From: Dromiciops gliroides
Lineage: Eukaryota; Chordata; Mammalia; Microbiotheria; Microbiotheriidae
Assembly: GCF_019393635.1 (NCBI RefSeq)
Contig: NC_057866.1
Coordinates: forward strand, 228,063,359 to 228,127,358
Direction of reading: 5' to 3'
Length of the DNA: 64,000 nucleotides
Positions 35,900-47,744 of the stretch are shown here, piece by piece. The position numbers and the translations under genes are program-made. Within the stretch, counting starts at the first letter, position 1. Every line of letters begins with the position of its first letter. Under the pieces are notes generated by a model. That model did no database searches and had not been told where the DNA came from. It was given only the letters and a program-made list of their open reading frames with translations.

Positions 35900-36960
35900 T
35901 TCTCAAGGACAAGGTTCCCTCTCTGCCCAGCCAAAAGCTATGTTTCCCTCTGAGGTGGCAGGTTGACAAGTTGGCAAATTTCCATCAGTCAGTTGGCACT
36001 GTCTTCAACTGAATGGGACTGGGGAGGTGATAGAAGAGTGGAACTCCAATCTCCAGTGTGGGGAACTTGGGTGCTGGCTCCATCTTGACTCAAGAGCAAT
36101 TAGTAGGCTAGGAGTTCCAGTGCATTTCTTATAATTCTAGCTATGGACACCCAAGTTCTGATTAGCAGCTGGTTTCTTAATTTGTTTACTAATTAATTTG
36201 ATTGATATCTGATGATATAAGCTAATGATGAGGTTCTTTGCCAGATTTCCCCATTGAGGGTCTGTCTGTCACATATATTTTCAGTTGTTTGTGGACACAC
36301 ACACACATTGTTTACCCACAATATGCTTTCCTTAATACTTAAAGAGAAGTTAACCTGAGACTAGCAGCAGCAAGGTCTAGACCCCAATCTGTGGTAGCCA
36401 TACAGTGACCTCTTCTTCTAGCTTGGGGATTTGGTTGGAATAAGAAGAATTGAATCTGCTATTGCACTTCAAATTCAAAGTACTCAAGTTGTTATAGTTC
36501 TTTTATAAAGTTAGAATCTCTACACATCTAGCTATTTAACTAGGAAAAAAAATTCTTAGTGACTTTTCTCCCATGAAGGAGAACAGGGATATTTCTTCAA
36601 GTCTTGGAAGGAATCTGCATTTCTTCTCTGGAAGAAGTTGCTTTATTTACCCCAGGTGCTAAGCTTTTAGGAACACCCAATTTTCCCAGATAACTTGTGT
36701 CTTCAAGGTTAAATTGTGTTCAATTTTAGCTCCCTAATCACCAAGGGCAGTATTTCTGTAAGAGACCTGACCCTAAATTAGGATTAGAAATTCATTACAT
36801 CTCCCTGTTTAATTTCCAGTTATTTCCTGCCCTTATAGCAGACACCTAAGGGCTTTCTGGGTTGGAACAGGATGGGGGAAGGAAGGGCCATTAGAAGGAG
36901 GATTTTCTCAACCCCAGGACTCCAGGAACAAAAAATACAGGAGGACAAGGTCTAGGTTTT
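35900..36960. other. Single-copy, nothing recognised
   Basis: No recognisable element apart from a short ACAC run at 36297-36306. Confidence 0.35.
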
Positions 36961-36966
36961 TCTGCC

Positions 36967-36968
<2 letters not shown>

Positions 36969-37019
<51 letters not shown>
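36969..37019. repeat. Pure (AT)n microsatellite
   Basis: About 50 bp of uninterrupted AT. A shorter TA run followed by (TTTA)n lies at 37181-37215. Confidence 0.95.
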
Positions 37020-37023
<4 letters not shown>

Positions 37024-37219
37024 TAAATTCAACAAACAAATTCCAATTAAAACACATTTAAGTGCATACTGTGTAGGAAGTGTTGTCCCAAGCTACCTAT
37101 GGAACTTACCTCAGAAAATCAGACTGTGACTCAGATTGCAGAGGAATTTGACTCATAATTGATATATATAATTTGGACAGATATATATATATATTTATTT
37201 ATTTATTTATTTAAAGATT

Positions 37220-38700
37220 TAGTGGGTGGGGCTGCTATTTTCAATTCCCATTTCTGACACTGATTCACTATGATAAACTATCCCACCGAGTGGTATTTTG
37301 TATCATCTAAAATTATCCAAATAATTGCCTCGACTCTTGGCTTTGTTTTACCCATGAAAAAACAACCCTATGTAAATTTGGATTTCTCTATTCTTTCCTA
37401 ACCCCCCATTGTAATAATAATTTTATGAGTGGATTCAGTCAAGCCAGCTGTGTGTTTGTAGGCTATATGTAAAGAGACATCAGGGAAATAGGAATAAACG
37501 AACTATCTTACCTTATAGGATATAAATTATGTATAAACAAACCACTGATTGAGATGATTAGGTTTTACTTTTTTTATTTGTTCATTGTCTTTGAAAAGCC
37601 AACACTCAATAATCAACATAATGCCATTTTTAATTCAACAAAAAATGGTTTATTTGGTACACTGTCTGTCTTTTGCTCTTTCTATCCAATAACTACAATT
37701 TTTTTTAACCAGTCCCATAGAATCCTTGTATAACACCACCAACAGTCATCTGCTCCCAGGAGGTCTCATGTTCCTAAATGCACTGATTTGTCTACATTGT
37801 GTGTGGGAACAGTAGTATTTTAATTTTCTGCACTCAAGCTTCAGAGTAGTCTCCTTTATTTCCTGTTGACTCAGCTATCTTCTTCCCACGTTCTTTGCTT
37901 TGTGGTATATGAAAAATTTGACTTTGGCCTCCTGGAAACAAGGCCTTTGAGTAAGCAGGGAATCATGCTGTCCAAAACAGGAACCTTGGAGAGTTTTCTA
38001 AGTGATCTGCAATTCTCCTTTCCTTATATGTTAGCAAGAATTATGTATATGTGCTCGTTAAAAAATGGAACCTCAGTGAGAGGGAAAGCTTAAATAAATA
38101 GTGTAAAACAGAGTTTCAAGAATCTTAATGTCCTCGAAATTCCTTCATACACAAATCAGCCCTTGTAAATGATGCACAAAGCCTGGTTTTGTTTCTGTAA
38201 CCTTGCTTGCTCTCACTTGAGACACTATACTGTCTCTTCCTCCACCAATGGAAGAAACTCTTCCATGCATAAGAAGGAAACTGTAGTTTATCTACCAAAA
38301 TTCATATTTCTATAGCAAAAGTATTCGATACTTATCTACTCTACTTCATCCCAGAACCTCCCAGAATTTTAAAAATATGTTTTTCTACTTAGAATTAGAA
38401 TTATGTTTAGAAAATTTTTGAATCAATATACATTGCATAAAGTATTCCTTAAAACACTTTTAAACATTTACAAGTTTCCTTTTTACCTTCCTGCTTTATC
38501 CATATAGTATATTTTAATTTGAATTATTTATTTTGTTTCTTGCATACATCCAATTTTAAAACCACTTAAAAATAAGAACTATGAATATAGAGCTTCCTAA
38601 CCTATTTCTGTCTTTTTTTTTTTTTTTGGCTACCATTTTCTCCCAATGTTCACTTGGTAAGAATTATTGTTATCGATGGTCTGCCACCTATTGTACAAAT
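37220..38700. other. Single-copy, nothing recognised
   Basis: AT-rich, without visible repeat families or exons. A T-run at 38612-38628 has no element attached that I can name. Confidence 0.35.
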
Positions 38701-38719
38701 TTATATTCATGTTGTTTCC

Positions 38720-38835
38720 CTCATCAGAATGTGAGCTACTGGACAGCAGGAGCCATTTTTGCTTTCTTTGTTTCTTTCTAGCTTAGCACAGTTCCTGGCA
38801 CATAGGAGGCTCACCATAAATGCTTGTTGATGGAT
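38720..38835 (+). mobile_element. L2 LINE 3' end
   Basis: 'atgtgagctactggacagca' then 'agcacagttcctggcacata' and 'aaatgcttgttgatg' is the L2 terminus. Confidence 0.6.
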
Positions 38836-38849
38836 TCATTGGACCTTGC

Positions 38850-39170
38850 TAATAAATCCAGTAGGCTTTATTTTTATCCTCATTCTCCTTGACTTTCTGC
38901 AGATGTGGATGCTACTGTCTGCTCCCTTCTCCTGGATACTCTCTTATTCCTTGGCTTCAAGGATGCCTCATTCCTGTTGGTTCTCATCCTGCCTGACCCC
39001 TCATGCTCAGTCTTCTGTTTCTACTCATCCTCCCAGCCCCCTCTCCTGGGCCCTCTGTTCTTCTGTTCATTCTTTCCCTTGCTGATGTCATCCACTTCCA
39101 CACCTTCGGTTATCACCTCTATGCAAATGATACCCACATCTATCTAGCTAGTCCCACCTTTTACTGTCAT
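38850..39170 (+). mobile_element. L2 LINE reverse-transcriptase fragment
   Basis: A frame near 39105-39150 reads YHLYANDTHIYLAS, the L2/CR1 RT active-site region (family YADD; here YAND). The preceding 'ggccctctgttcttctgttc' corresponds to the block before it. Further L2 sequence resumes at about 40875, so later insertions probably split it. Confidence 0.6.
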
Positions 39171-39185
39171 TTCCAATCAATCAGT

Positions 39186-39285
39186 CAAGAGACGTTTATT
39201 AAGTATTTGTCATGTGACTAGCACTGAAAATAAAACAGCTTCTGCTCTCAAGAAGCTTTCATTCTATCTGAGAGACATGGACATA
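39186..39285 (-). mobile_element. L2 LINE 3' end
   Basis: Plus strand 'gacgtttattaagtatttgt' and 'ctctcaagaagctttcattc' are the reverse of the L2 3' end. Confidence 0.5.
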
Positions 39286-39291
39286 TCAAAT

Positions 39292-39535
39292 AGCACTCGA
39301 AGGTTTGCAAAGCACTTTACAAATATTATCTCATTTGATCCTTGTAAGAACTCTGGAAGGTAGGTGCTATTTTATATTCATTTTACAGAAGAGGAAGCTG
39401 AGGCAGGCTGAGGTTAAGTGACTTGCTCAGGGTCACATCATCAGTAAATTCTCTGTGGCTAGATTTTGACTCAGATATATCTAAATCTAAATCTAAATCC
39501 AGTGTTCTCCCTTCTGTGCCACCTAGCAGCCAATA
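39292..39535 (-). mobile_element. CORE-SINE with small (ATCTAA)n expansion
   Basis: 'ggtttgcaaagcactttaca', 'gaggttaagtgacttgctca' and 'ctgtgccacctagcagcc' in order. A hexamer ATCTAA is repeated about four times near 39476-39498. Confidence 0.75.
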
Positions 39536-39609
39536 TAATAATAATGTGTTATGTACAAAATACACACACACACACACACTGTGCTGGGTGTGTTCTGGGA
39601 AGACTAGAA

Positions 39610-40870
39610 CTCTGAGGGCAGCTGAGTTTGTTTCAGGGCTGCTCTCCACCTTTGGTGTCCACCTGGTTCACCCAACTCTCACCTGTGGCTCCAAGAAGCT
39701 GTAGCATGTGCAGTGGCCACATGTAGCAAAGCATTTGAGCGTCTCAAACCCTTCAGTGAATTAGGGCACAGTGAAATGGGCAGGTGAGAACAATTTGTTC
39801 CAACAGACAAGAAGTTGGCAGAAGCAGGCACTGGGGAGCACGTAGAGTTTGGTCAGACATTTAAGACACCAACATAATCCACTGCACCCCAAGTCACCAC
39901 TGGCCGTCTCAACTTTTGTCTTGCAGCTGGACTGAGACGACTCTGGAAGAGAGAATAAGGCCGATGACTTTTTGCAACTGTCTCACTTAAATCCAATTTA
40001 TGCACAGATCAAAAGACATCTCCCATAGCATTTTACCATTTGTAACCTATTCTAGAGCCTTGTGGCAACAGGCTAGTGACACAACAGCGGGTTTATGGGG
40101 AGCTGTGGTCATAAGCCTTCACACAGGTGAGCCAGGCCATAGGGTTGTCTTCTCACTGGACTGAAGCAGCAGTGGAATTCTGCAGCCCTCTGGGTTCTAC
40201 TCACTACTCACCTCTTGCTATGAGGAAGGGGCTAGAAAAGGTGCCTTAGAAATTGTCTGCTTTACTCCACCCTGGCTGGTGGGGATGCCATGCTGTGGCA
40301 CATGGAATGTGTGCATGCTTATGCAAATGAAATCCAGAGAACTCATCAGGTGTCGCATCCATGTAGCAGTCCTGAGTGAAACAAGGCTGGCAAATGAAGG
40401 CTGGCTTACTGAAGTCAGAGCTGGATATATGTTTTTCTGGACTGGCCACAGCAAAGGGGAATACCATGAAGCTGGTGTAGGTTTTGAAATGAAAACTAAT
40501 CTAGTCAATACCTTGTATGCCTCCCAAAAGGAGTGACAACCACATGACAATGTGGTTGCCACATGGAGGAAAGCACCAGGCCTCCATCATCAATGTCTAT
40601 GCTCCCACCATGACAAAACCTGATGAGGTGAAAGAAAAATTTTATGAATACCCGGAGACCCTCATCAACAATGTGCCAAAGAAGGAGGAGCTTATAATTC
40701 TGGGTGACTTCAATGCTAGAATAGGCTCAGACTACCAGACATGGCAGGGAATCCTTGGGAGGAATGGAATTGAAATCAGCAACAGCAATGGCCACTTGCT
40801 GCTGAAGACTTGTGCATCTTATGACCAGATAATCTCAAGCCTGATAATCCTCATAAAATTCTTATTCCTG
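39610..40870 (+). mobile_element. RTE LINE 5' part with AP-endonuclease domain
   Basis: A probable 5' UTR (39610-40270, limit uncertain) is followed by endonuclease coding sequence. One frame (40279-40536) shows CGTWNV, VLSETRLANEG and AGVGF. A second frame (40517-40984) shows IINVYAPTM, EELIILGDFNARIGSDYQTW and LLLKTCASYD. These are the APE-type endonuclease motifs (catalytic N, E and the DFN block) in RTE wording. The coding is split by a frameshift near 40520, and the copy stops before any RT. Non-autonomous relic. Confidence 0.82.
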
Positions 40871-40874
40871 TTGA

Positions 40875-41590
40875 TATGGTTACACAAACTCTCACCCTCC
40901 TACTCCCAACAACCAATGGTTCATCCAATCCTTTTGATTTTACCTTGGTCATACCTCCCTGCCACTCAAGGTGCCACCACTTGAGTTTGAGCCCTCAACA
41001 CCTTTTTCCTAGACAGTCAGCCTCCTTCTTGCTCCCAGTCTCTGTCCTATCCAATCTATCCTTCACATAGCTATGAAAACTATCTTCCCAATGCATCTGA
41101 CCATGTCACTACCCTCATCAAAATCCTTCAGTGCCTATTTATTGCTCTCCAGCCCTATAATATAAAGCCTGATATTTAAGTTTCTTTACAATCTAGATTC
41201 CATTTACCTTTATAGACTTTTTTTATTTAATACCATTCTTTTTCACACACTCTTGTTAAATTGACTGATTATTAGCTGCTCCTGATTTCATTCTCCACTC
41301 AGGAGGCATTGGTGCGCCTATGTAGTCTGTCCTTCATGCCAGAGACAATATTTCTTCACCTGCTAAAACCCTCCTCTTCCTTCAAAGCCAAGTTCAGATG
41401 TCATCATCTTCTCTATGAAACCTTCTTCGAACCCACTTTGGAAAATGTTCTTTCCCTCCCCAAATTTTTCTAGAGCACTTTGTATCTTACTTATTTTTGT
41501 ATAGGACATATCCAACATCCCCTTTCCCCTTTTTAGCTTTTAAGTTTCATGACATGGGGAATGATATGAAGTCATGCTACATTACTCTCT
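40875..41590 (+). mobile_element. L2 LINE 3' region
   Basis: 'catcaaaatccttcagtgcc', 'cttcaaagccaagttcagat' and 'ctatgaaaccttcttcgaac' are typical of the L2 region after the RT. The element runs to about 41590 without a clear terminal repeat. Confidence 0.6.
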
Positions 41591-41961
41591 CTCCATTTGT
41601 GAATTTCCATAATCCCCAAATATTTCTGTTTCTCAGCCTATTAGCTACTTGTTAGAATTAATCCTTCTTTCAATAGGGACAATTCCAGGACCAGTGGAAA
41701 TTTTTTTAATTCTCAAAACATTGTTTGAGGGATACATGTTTTGTAATCTGGTTAAGATGCCAGATCATAAAGGCTCACCTTCAAAATAATTTTGATATAT
41801 CAAATGATAAATTTGATATATAAATGTAACTTGAATGATAAAGTGAGTTTGATCACTAAAAAGTACCTTTTCATAACAGTCTTTTTTATTGTCCTGCCCA
41901 TGACTAGCATTTTTTTTTTCTGCATAGCAACAGTAAACATGTATTTGGGGTTTGGGGGGGG

Positions 41962-44120
41962 TGTAACGATTGGAATGACGCCACCTGCTGGAGACTTAAC
42001 TGTAGAAGAGTTCTGCCCATGAAGGGAAGGTCTTTGAGGGCAAGACCAGGAGTCAGGAAGTGACGCGGGCTAGTGGGAGGAGGAAGGAAATTCTTGGAAT
42101 ATTGTGCTCCCATATTCTGAGTTGTTTTTGTTATTTTTTTTTTCTCAACTGATTATTTGATCAAACTCTTTAAAGCATTTCCCTGGCAAATTGGTTGCCA
42201 TGGCAAGTGTAAAGAAGTATTATTTTTGATAAGCATATTCCAAAAAAAAAAAAGAGGGGAACATTTGTAAAAGTTTTCTTTTTTTCAAAAAAAAAAGTTT
42301 TCTTTGAGATTCTGTTGTGCTTTAACTTATATTTAAATATGTTCAGATTTTTCACAAAAGTAATTGTATACTAAGTAAAAAAAGGTATTATTTGAAATTG
42401 TTGCATAATTATATATTATATTCTGAGTCAAGATGTATTCACATTTTTTGCAATCATTTATTATCCTCAATTTTTAAATCCATATGAGACTTGGATTATG
42501 GGAACTTATCATTTAAGACACTAATTGCCTTTATTCTGAGTTATCAGATGCCAGTTGGCCAAGATGCCATCCAATCACAAGAGGAATACATGCAAGAGCA
42601 GACACTGAACTGTCACATGAGGGGAGACATGCATGAAGTCAAGGTATGGCCAAGGGAACGGCTTTTGACAAATGTTGAGGTTGGATTCTCTTGGTTTAAT
42701 ATTTTATTTTATTTTTCCCCACAATATTGTACAGATGGCTGGAAGTATTGATCCCACCCATCTCACTTCTACACCTGGCTTCTATGCTCCCTCCTATATG
42801 CCTGATGCCATGGACCATCTCAATCCCATGCATCTGATTAAGTCTGACTCAGTTTCCTCCAATATGTTCGGTGGCATGGACGTATATTCCATCCACCTAT
42901 TTTAAGCCTGGCATACTGTATGGGCAGTACATATTGCTCAAGTGTGGGAATGCTCATATCCCATCATTTCTCTGTTCTTTTATGGTAACCCCCATAATTA
43001 TCTCAGGTGTCATGATAAATAACAGTGTTGAATTTGGCCTTGACATCTGTTACTAATTATATTAGATTTTAAAATTTCTCATAATGGCATGAGGATAATT
43101 AGGCAGATGATGCAAAAAGTGATGAAACAGATAAAAATTATTTTTAATAATTAATATTGCAGCAATTGTCTTCTCAATTACCCTCCATAAGGGGGGGGAC
43201 TATAGTAATATTATAATTTTAAAGAATGTTTCAATTTTTGTTTTATTATATGTTTCATGTGTAACAACTAAGATTCTGTATTCCCTTAGACATGTTTTTG
43301 AGAACTTTCATTGTTTGATTTTATTATTGACAAAGCTATTTTAAAGTTGTGTTAAGCTCAATTTTGTAGGAAATTTCCTGGCTGATTACCAGCATCCATA
43401 CCTCAACCCCTGAAAAGACTTCCATTCCACGACTACACCTAGAGGACATCTGAGAAAAGACTTTCAGAGACTTTAAATGAACAGTTTTGATTTGTTTTTG
43501 TTGTTTTTTTTTCTCTTTCTGTTATAATATACACCATCTGTAACATGTATTCTCTGCAGAGGCCCTCCCTTTGCAAGACCAATGTCAAAGCGTCGGTTCA
43601 TGAGGACAAAAAAAAAAAAAAAATCGCCCCTCTGGACAAAACTTTCCTCTCTTCCTTTTCTATATTGTTGTTCACATATTATTAGTTAGCAATAGTTATT
43701 ATATTGTTTTTACTGTTCCGTCAAGGAAACATTTTGTTTCTTGAGGAACAACAGGGGGGACTGTAACGATTGGAATGACGCCACCTGCTGGAGACTTAAC
43801 TGTAGAAGAGTTCTGCCCATGAAGCGAAGGTCTTTGAGGGCAAGACCAGGAGTCAGGAAGTGACGCGGGCTAGTGGGAGGAGGAAGGAAGAGACTGGCGC
43901 TCGCTCTCGCGCTCTTTCCTTTGGACTCTGGTGGAGAGCGGAGCTAGAAATGTGCTCTCCCTTTAATAGCTAGGAATTTAGGCCTTTTTCTCTCTCTTTA
44001 CCAAATTCTTATTCTCCTTAATAAATGCTTAAAAGTCTAACTCTTGCTAAAGCTTATAATTTATTGGCGACCACTCATTAGATATTTTAGACAGTTTAGC
44101 TAGAATTTTAGCCCTTAACA
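41962..44120 (+). mobile_element. Endogenous retrovirus fossil with two LTR copies
   Basis: A partial left LTR copy (41962-42089) and a longer right LTR (43762-44120, 359 bp) both begin TGTAACGATTGG. Over the shared 128 bp I see one mismatch, so the insertion looks young. The right LTR ends CCCTTAACA, is preceded by a purine tract (acagggggga, 43751-43760) and carries a CpG-rich segment plus 'cttaataaatgc' as a likely polyadenylation region. GGGGG lies on both outer sides and may be the target duplication. The interior (42090-43761) holds no gag, pol or env that I recognise. The element is broken and far shorter than a provirus. Its class is unclear. Confidence 0.78.
43762..44120 (+). promoter_or_regulatory. 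Right LTR of the 42-44 kb retroviral fossil
   Basis: This is the more complete LTR: TG...CA ends, a CpG-rich stretch around 43894-43916 (ctcgctctcgcgct) unusual for this AT-rich window, then AATAAA at about 44019. In the family such a segment would contain promoter and polyadenylation functions. Activity here is unknown. Confidence 0.7.
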
Positions 44121-44377
44121 GGGGGTTTGTGTCTTTTTGCTGTTTCCAACTTTGAGAAGTCTATAACACAATGGAGAGGATTCAGTAACAACCTCTGCAG
44201 ATCCTTTTGAAGGTCATTGCCTATTTTCTGAAGATCAATTAAGTTGTTTCACAGTAATAGTTGTCTGTTCTTGGGCATTATTTTCAGTTTTCAACAATTT
44301 TCCTTTGTTTTTTGGTGTGACAAATCCTGTTTCATTGTAGGTTTCAACAGTGTTTAAAATACCTTCAGTAATTCAGT

Positions 44378-44645
44378 CAGTGAGCATTTATTTAGAACCT
44401 ACTGTTTGCCAAGCACTGTGCTAAATTCTGAGGATACAAAGAAAGGTAACAAACGGTCACTGGTCTCAAGGTGTGCCCACACTAATTTGGATAGACAAAA
44501 TGTAAACTAAGTGTAAACAAGATAGATACAGGATATGTTGGGGATAGGCTTGGAGGGAAGGGACTAAGATTAAGGAGGACTGGGAAGGAATTCTTGTAGA
44601 AGGTGGAATTTTAGCTGAGATTTGAAGAAAGCCAGGAGGAGGAGA
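44378..44645 (-). mobile_element. L2 LINE 3' end
   Basis: Plus strand 'gccaagcactgtgctaaatt', 'aggatacaaagaaaggtaac' and 'gtagaaggtggaattttagc' are L2 in reverse. Confidence 0.6.
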
Positions 44646-44649
44646 TTCC

Positions 44650-45660
44650 CCAAACCATTTCTTTAATAGTCATGGAAATATACTTTTTAATTCTTGTTTG
44701 AAAACCACAGAATTAAAAGCACAACAGAAAAGGAGCAATGAAACATCTATGGGTGTGGCATGGAATCCAGCACTCAACTAACAGATAACTAACTAAAGGT
44801 GGGGAAACCAGCCGAATTTGGTTTCATCTGGTCAAAGTCAGGGGTTCTGATTTAGCTAGTGTTGGGAGAAAAACATGCTTAGTCACAAAGGGAAACCCCT
44901 GACAACATTTTTGCTTGTCCCAAGCACCATTCCTTATATTCAGAAGGTTAGAGACAAAGGACAGTCAGAAAGCTAAAAGAGTAACTTAACTGGGAAGTAA
45001 AAAGGGCTGGTTGGAATGGATTGTAGAGGATGAATGATAAATTCTTATAATTTTTTATGTCTCCAAATACAAGTTTTGTGTTCTTTCTTTCCATATTTCC
45101 TTTATGTAAGGCTTTCTGGCTTCATGAAACCATTCCATCTCATTACAATAAATCTAATCAACAGCCATAACTTGTACGTTAAAAGAAACTGGGGGGGGGG
45201 CGGGAGGGATTTTAATATGATACTAATTAATACAAAGATTCTGAAAGGCCCTGGAAGGGTAACAAGGGCTCCTGAATCTTGCATCCCTAGTTGTCCCTTC
45301 CCAACCTGTGTGTGGCTTTTAAAAAATCACACCAAGGTAAATGTGACTTCAGCCAAGCAGATGTGGCTCTGGCATCTGCCAACTAGCTCCACGAATACCT
45401 CTTCAACATTGACCTTGCTTCATGCAAATAGCAAGGGAGCGAGCTTAGTTGGGAGAAAAATAGCAATGAAGAAATGCTCTTTCTCTTGATTCCAGGACAA
45501 AAAAATATAAAAGGCTCTCTGCCAACTAACTTCAAAGTGTTGCATCAAACATTTCCCCACAGTCCACAAGTCACCCAATTGATTTGTCAAAAGAGAAGGC
45601 TTGGAAAAGTGGATTGGCTACCCTGCAAGAGTCCCCAGCTATGCCATTAAGATAATTAGT
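44650..45660. other. Single-copy, nothing recognised
   Basis: No element recognised. A G-run at 45192-45201 is the only low-complexity feature. The 151-codon ORF at 45034-45489 has no domain I can identify. Confidence 0.35.
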
Positions 45661-45679
45661 GTTTGAGAGATCACTTCAT

Positions 45680-45795
45680 GACAGTATAGTGTATACAGCA
45701 CCAGCCTGAGAGTCAAGAAGACCTAGGTTCAAGTTCGAGCACAGACTGGCTATGTGTGACCCTTCAAGTCACACAAGACCCACCAGATAACCCTA
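45680..45795 (+). mobile_element. CORE-SINE relic
   Basis: 'agaagacctaggttcaagtt' (box-B-like) with 'gtgtgacccttcaagtcac'. Highly diverged. Confidence 0.4.
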
Positions 45796-46189
45796 GGTAA
45801 TTTTCTAGGTTGCAGGGAATTTAACTTGTATTGGTAAAGAGAATTCCCTTTAGCAATGAATTAGGTCTGGACCAAAAAACTTTATGAAGAATGATCTCTC
45901 CTGTATTCCAGTTTGAGGAAGAAAGAGGCAGAAAGGAGAACAGAATTTCACTGTCTTATATTTAAAATTATTCTTGTGAAACAGTACTTCAAAAAAGAAA
46001 AGAAAAATCTCTTCCTTTTAAGAAGTCTTAATCATCAGAGTATCTCTGGAAGGAGAGCACATAGAAAGAAAAATACTTTTCAAATAATGACAGTAAGTGT
46101 GAAGTGACTTCAATACAGCACCCCAGTAAAGGACGAGAACCTAACCCAGGGTCTTACAGTCAAAACCTCTAATGTATTAGAAGTTTGAA

Positions 46190-46662
46190 GGAAAAAGAGA
46201 AAAAAAGACCTTATTGTACAAAAATACTTATAGCAGCTCTTTTTGTGGTGGCTAAGAATTGGAAATCAAAGGAATACCCATCAATTGGAGAATGGCTAAA
46301 CAAGCTGTGGTATGTGATTGTGATGGAATATTATTGTGCTATAAGAAATGACAAACAGGACAATTTCAGAAAGGCCTGGAAAAACTTGTATAGTGAATTG
46401 AGCAGAACCAAGGGAACATTTGTGCACAGTGATAGCAATATAGTTGAAGAACCTAACTATTCTCAGCAATACAACAATCCAAGATAATTCCAAAAAACTA
46501 ATGATGAAGCCTACTATCCACCTCCAAAGAAAGAATTGATATTGATTGAACACAGACTGAAACATGCTATTTTTCCCTTGTGCCTAATGGCATATATCCC
46601 TCAGGGAGGGATAAAATTTGGAACTCAAAACTTTAAATAAAAATGTTCATTTTTTTAAAAAG
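46190..46662 (+). mobile_element. L1 LINE 3' end
   Basis: The open frame 46185-46487 carries the ORF2 carboxy-terminal signature ILIAALFVVAKNWK ... SIGEWLNKLWY ... MEYYCAIRNDKQ. A short 3' UTR follows, ending 'aaataaaaatgttc' and a T/A-rich tail. About 470 bp, 5'-truncated and lacking RT. Confidence 0.85.
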
Positions 46663-46784
46663 AAGTTTGGAGGCATCAAGATTGGCAAAGGTTGAAGGTT
46701 GGCACTAGGCAGGCAGCCATTAGGTGAAGACCAGCCCCTCTGAATCTGAATGGACTCAATTAATTTCATCCCCACAAGCAGTAG

Positions 46785-46950
46785 CACAGAGAGAGAATGG
46801 ACTGACTCCCAGAGGACCCAGGTTCAAATTTTCCCTCTATTACTCGATTACTCTGTGTCCTTGGGCAACTTTATCTCTCTGGTTTTCAATTTCTTCAACC
46901 TGTAAAATGAAAAGATGAGCTCTAATTTTCCTTCTAGCCTTAAATCCGAT
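46785..46950 (+). mobile_element. CORE-SINE
   Basis: 'aggacccaggttcaaatttt', 'gtccttgggcaactttatct' and 'ttccttctagcc' in order. Confidence 0.55.
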
Positions 46951-46954
46951 CCCG

Positions 46955-47065
46955 TGGTCTGATGTATAAGGCCCTATACTAAGAACTAGGAGATCTAAGA
47001 ATCTTAAAACTGGCATAATTCCTGCCCTCAGGTAATTTACAATCTACTGGGATGTGTATGCAGGT
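46955..47065 (-). mobile_element. L2 LINE 3' end relic
   Basis: 'cctgccctcaggtaatttac' with 'aatctactggg' is the reverse of the L2 terminal region. Confidence 0.45.
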
Positions 47066-47479
47066 TTCTGGAATGAAAGGTGGAATCTGATGGAGCAAAT
47101 GAAAGATCCAGACCAACTTCAGAAGAGAGACCAAAGTGATGGCTGGAGCCAGGAGGTACCTGCATAAGAAGAGAGCACCAACTCACTCTACATGCTGACA
47201 GAGAAGTGCAACTGAAGAACCTTTTTTATCACTTTAGCTTTAGCTCAAAATGTCCTTTGCTTCATGGGTTAAGTCAAATCACTTAATTAGAAATTATCTA
47301 CTTGATGCTTTCCCTTTTTACTTGAGAGATCCTGTAACCACTAAAATCCAAAGCTGAGTTCTCCTTATCACAGCAAATTAAGAGTGTGTTAAACACCCAA
47401 TCTAGCTATCAATTCATCAGATTCAGACAGTGATACTTCCAAGACTCATGTCTGTTGTTATGGTAGTCTAAAGAACCTC

Positions 47480-47740
47480 TGGTTTTGTGGAACCCTGCTT
47501 TTTTGCCACAGGATTTCCCTGCTTTAGTCCCCCAGACTAATGGAGACATTCTACCTTTTTTCTAGAATCTCCTATTTTCATTTGCTTTGTATCTTAAAGA
47601 CCATGGGGCTTTTCCGGCTATACTACAACTATTTACTATTTACTCCAATGTGTGTTCCTTGAAAATAGAGACATCTTGCTCTTCTATTTGTACCCCCAGT
47701 ACTTAGTACACTATTTTGTACATGGTAAGCGTGTAATATA
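47480..47740 (+). mobile_element. L2 LINE 3' end
   Basis: 'tgttccttgaaaatagagac', 'ttgtacccccagtacttagt' and 'acatggtaagcgtgtaat' correspond to the L2 terminus. Confidence 0.5.
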
Positions 47741-47744
47741 TGGT

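Noticed and set aside
40517-40984. 155-codon ORF as a host endonuclease gene
   Set aside because: The motif wording (YAPTM, GDFNARIG) and layout are those of the RTE LINE endonuclease, with an adjacent frameshifted half.
42672-42905. ORF in the interior of the retroviral fossil as a viral gene
   Set aside because: It shows no motif of gag, pol or env that I can recognise; it is left as unassigned fossil interior.
46185-46487. 100-codon ORF as a small gene
   Set aside because: It carries the L1 ORF2 carboxy-terminal signature and is followed by an L1 3' UTR.
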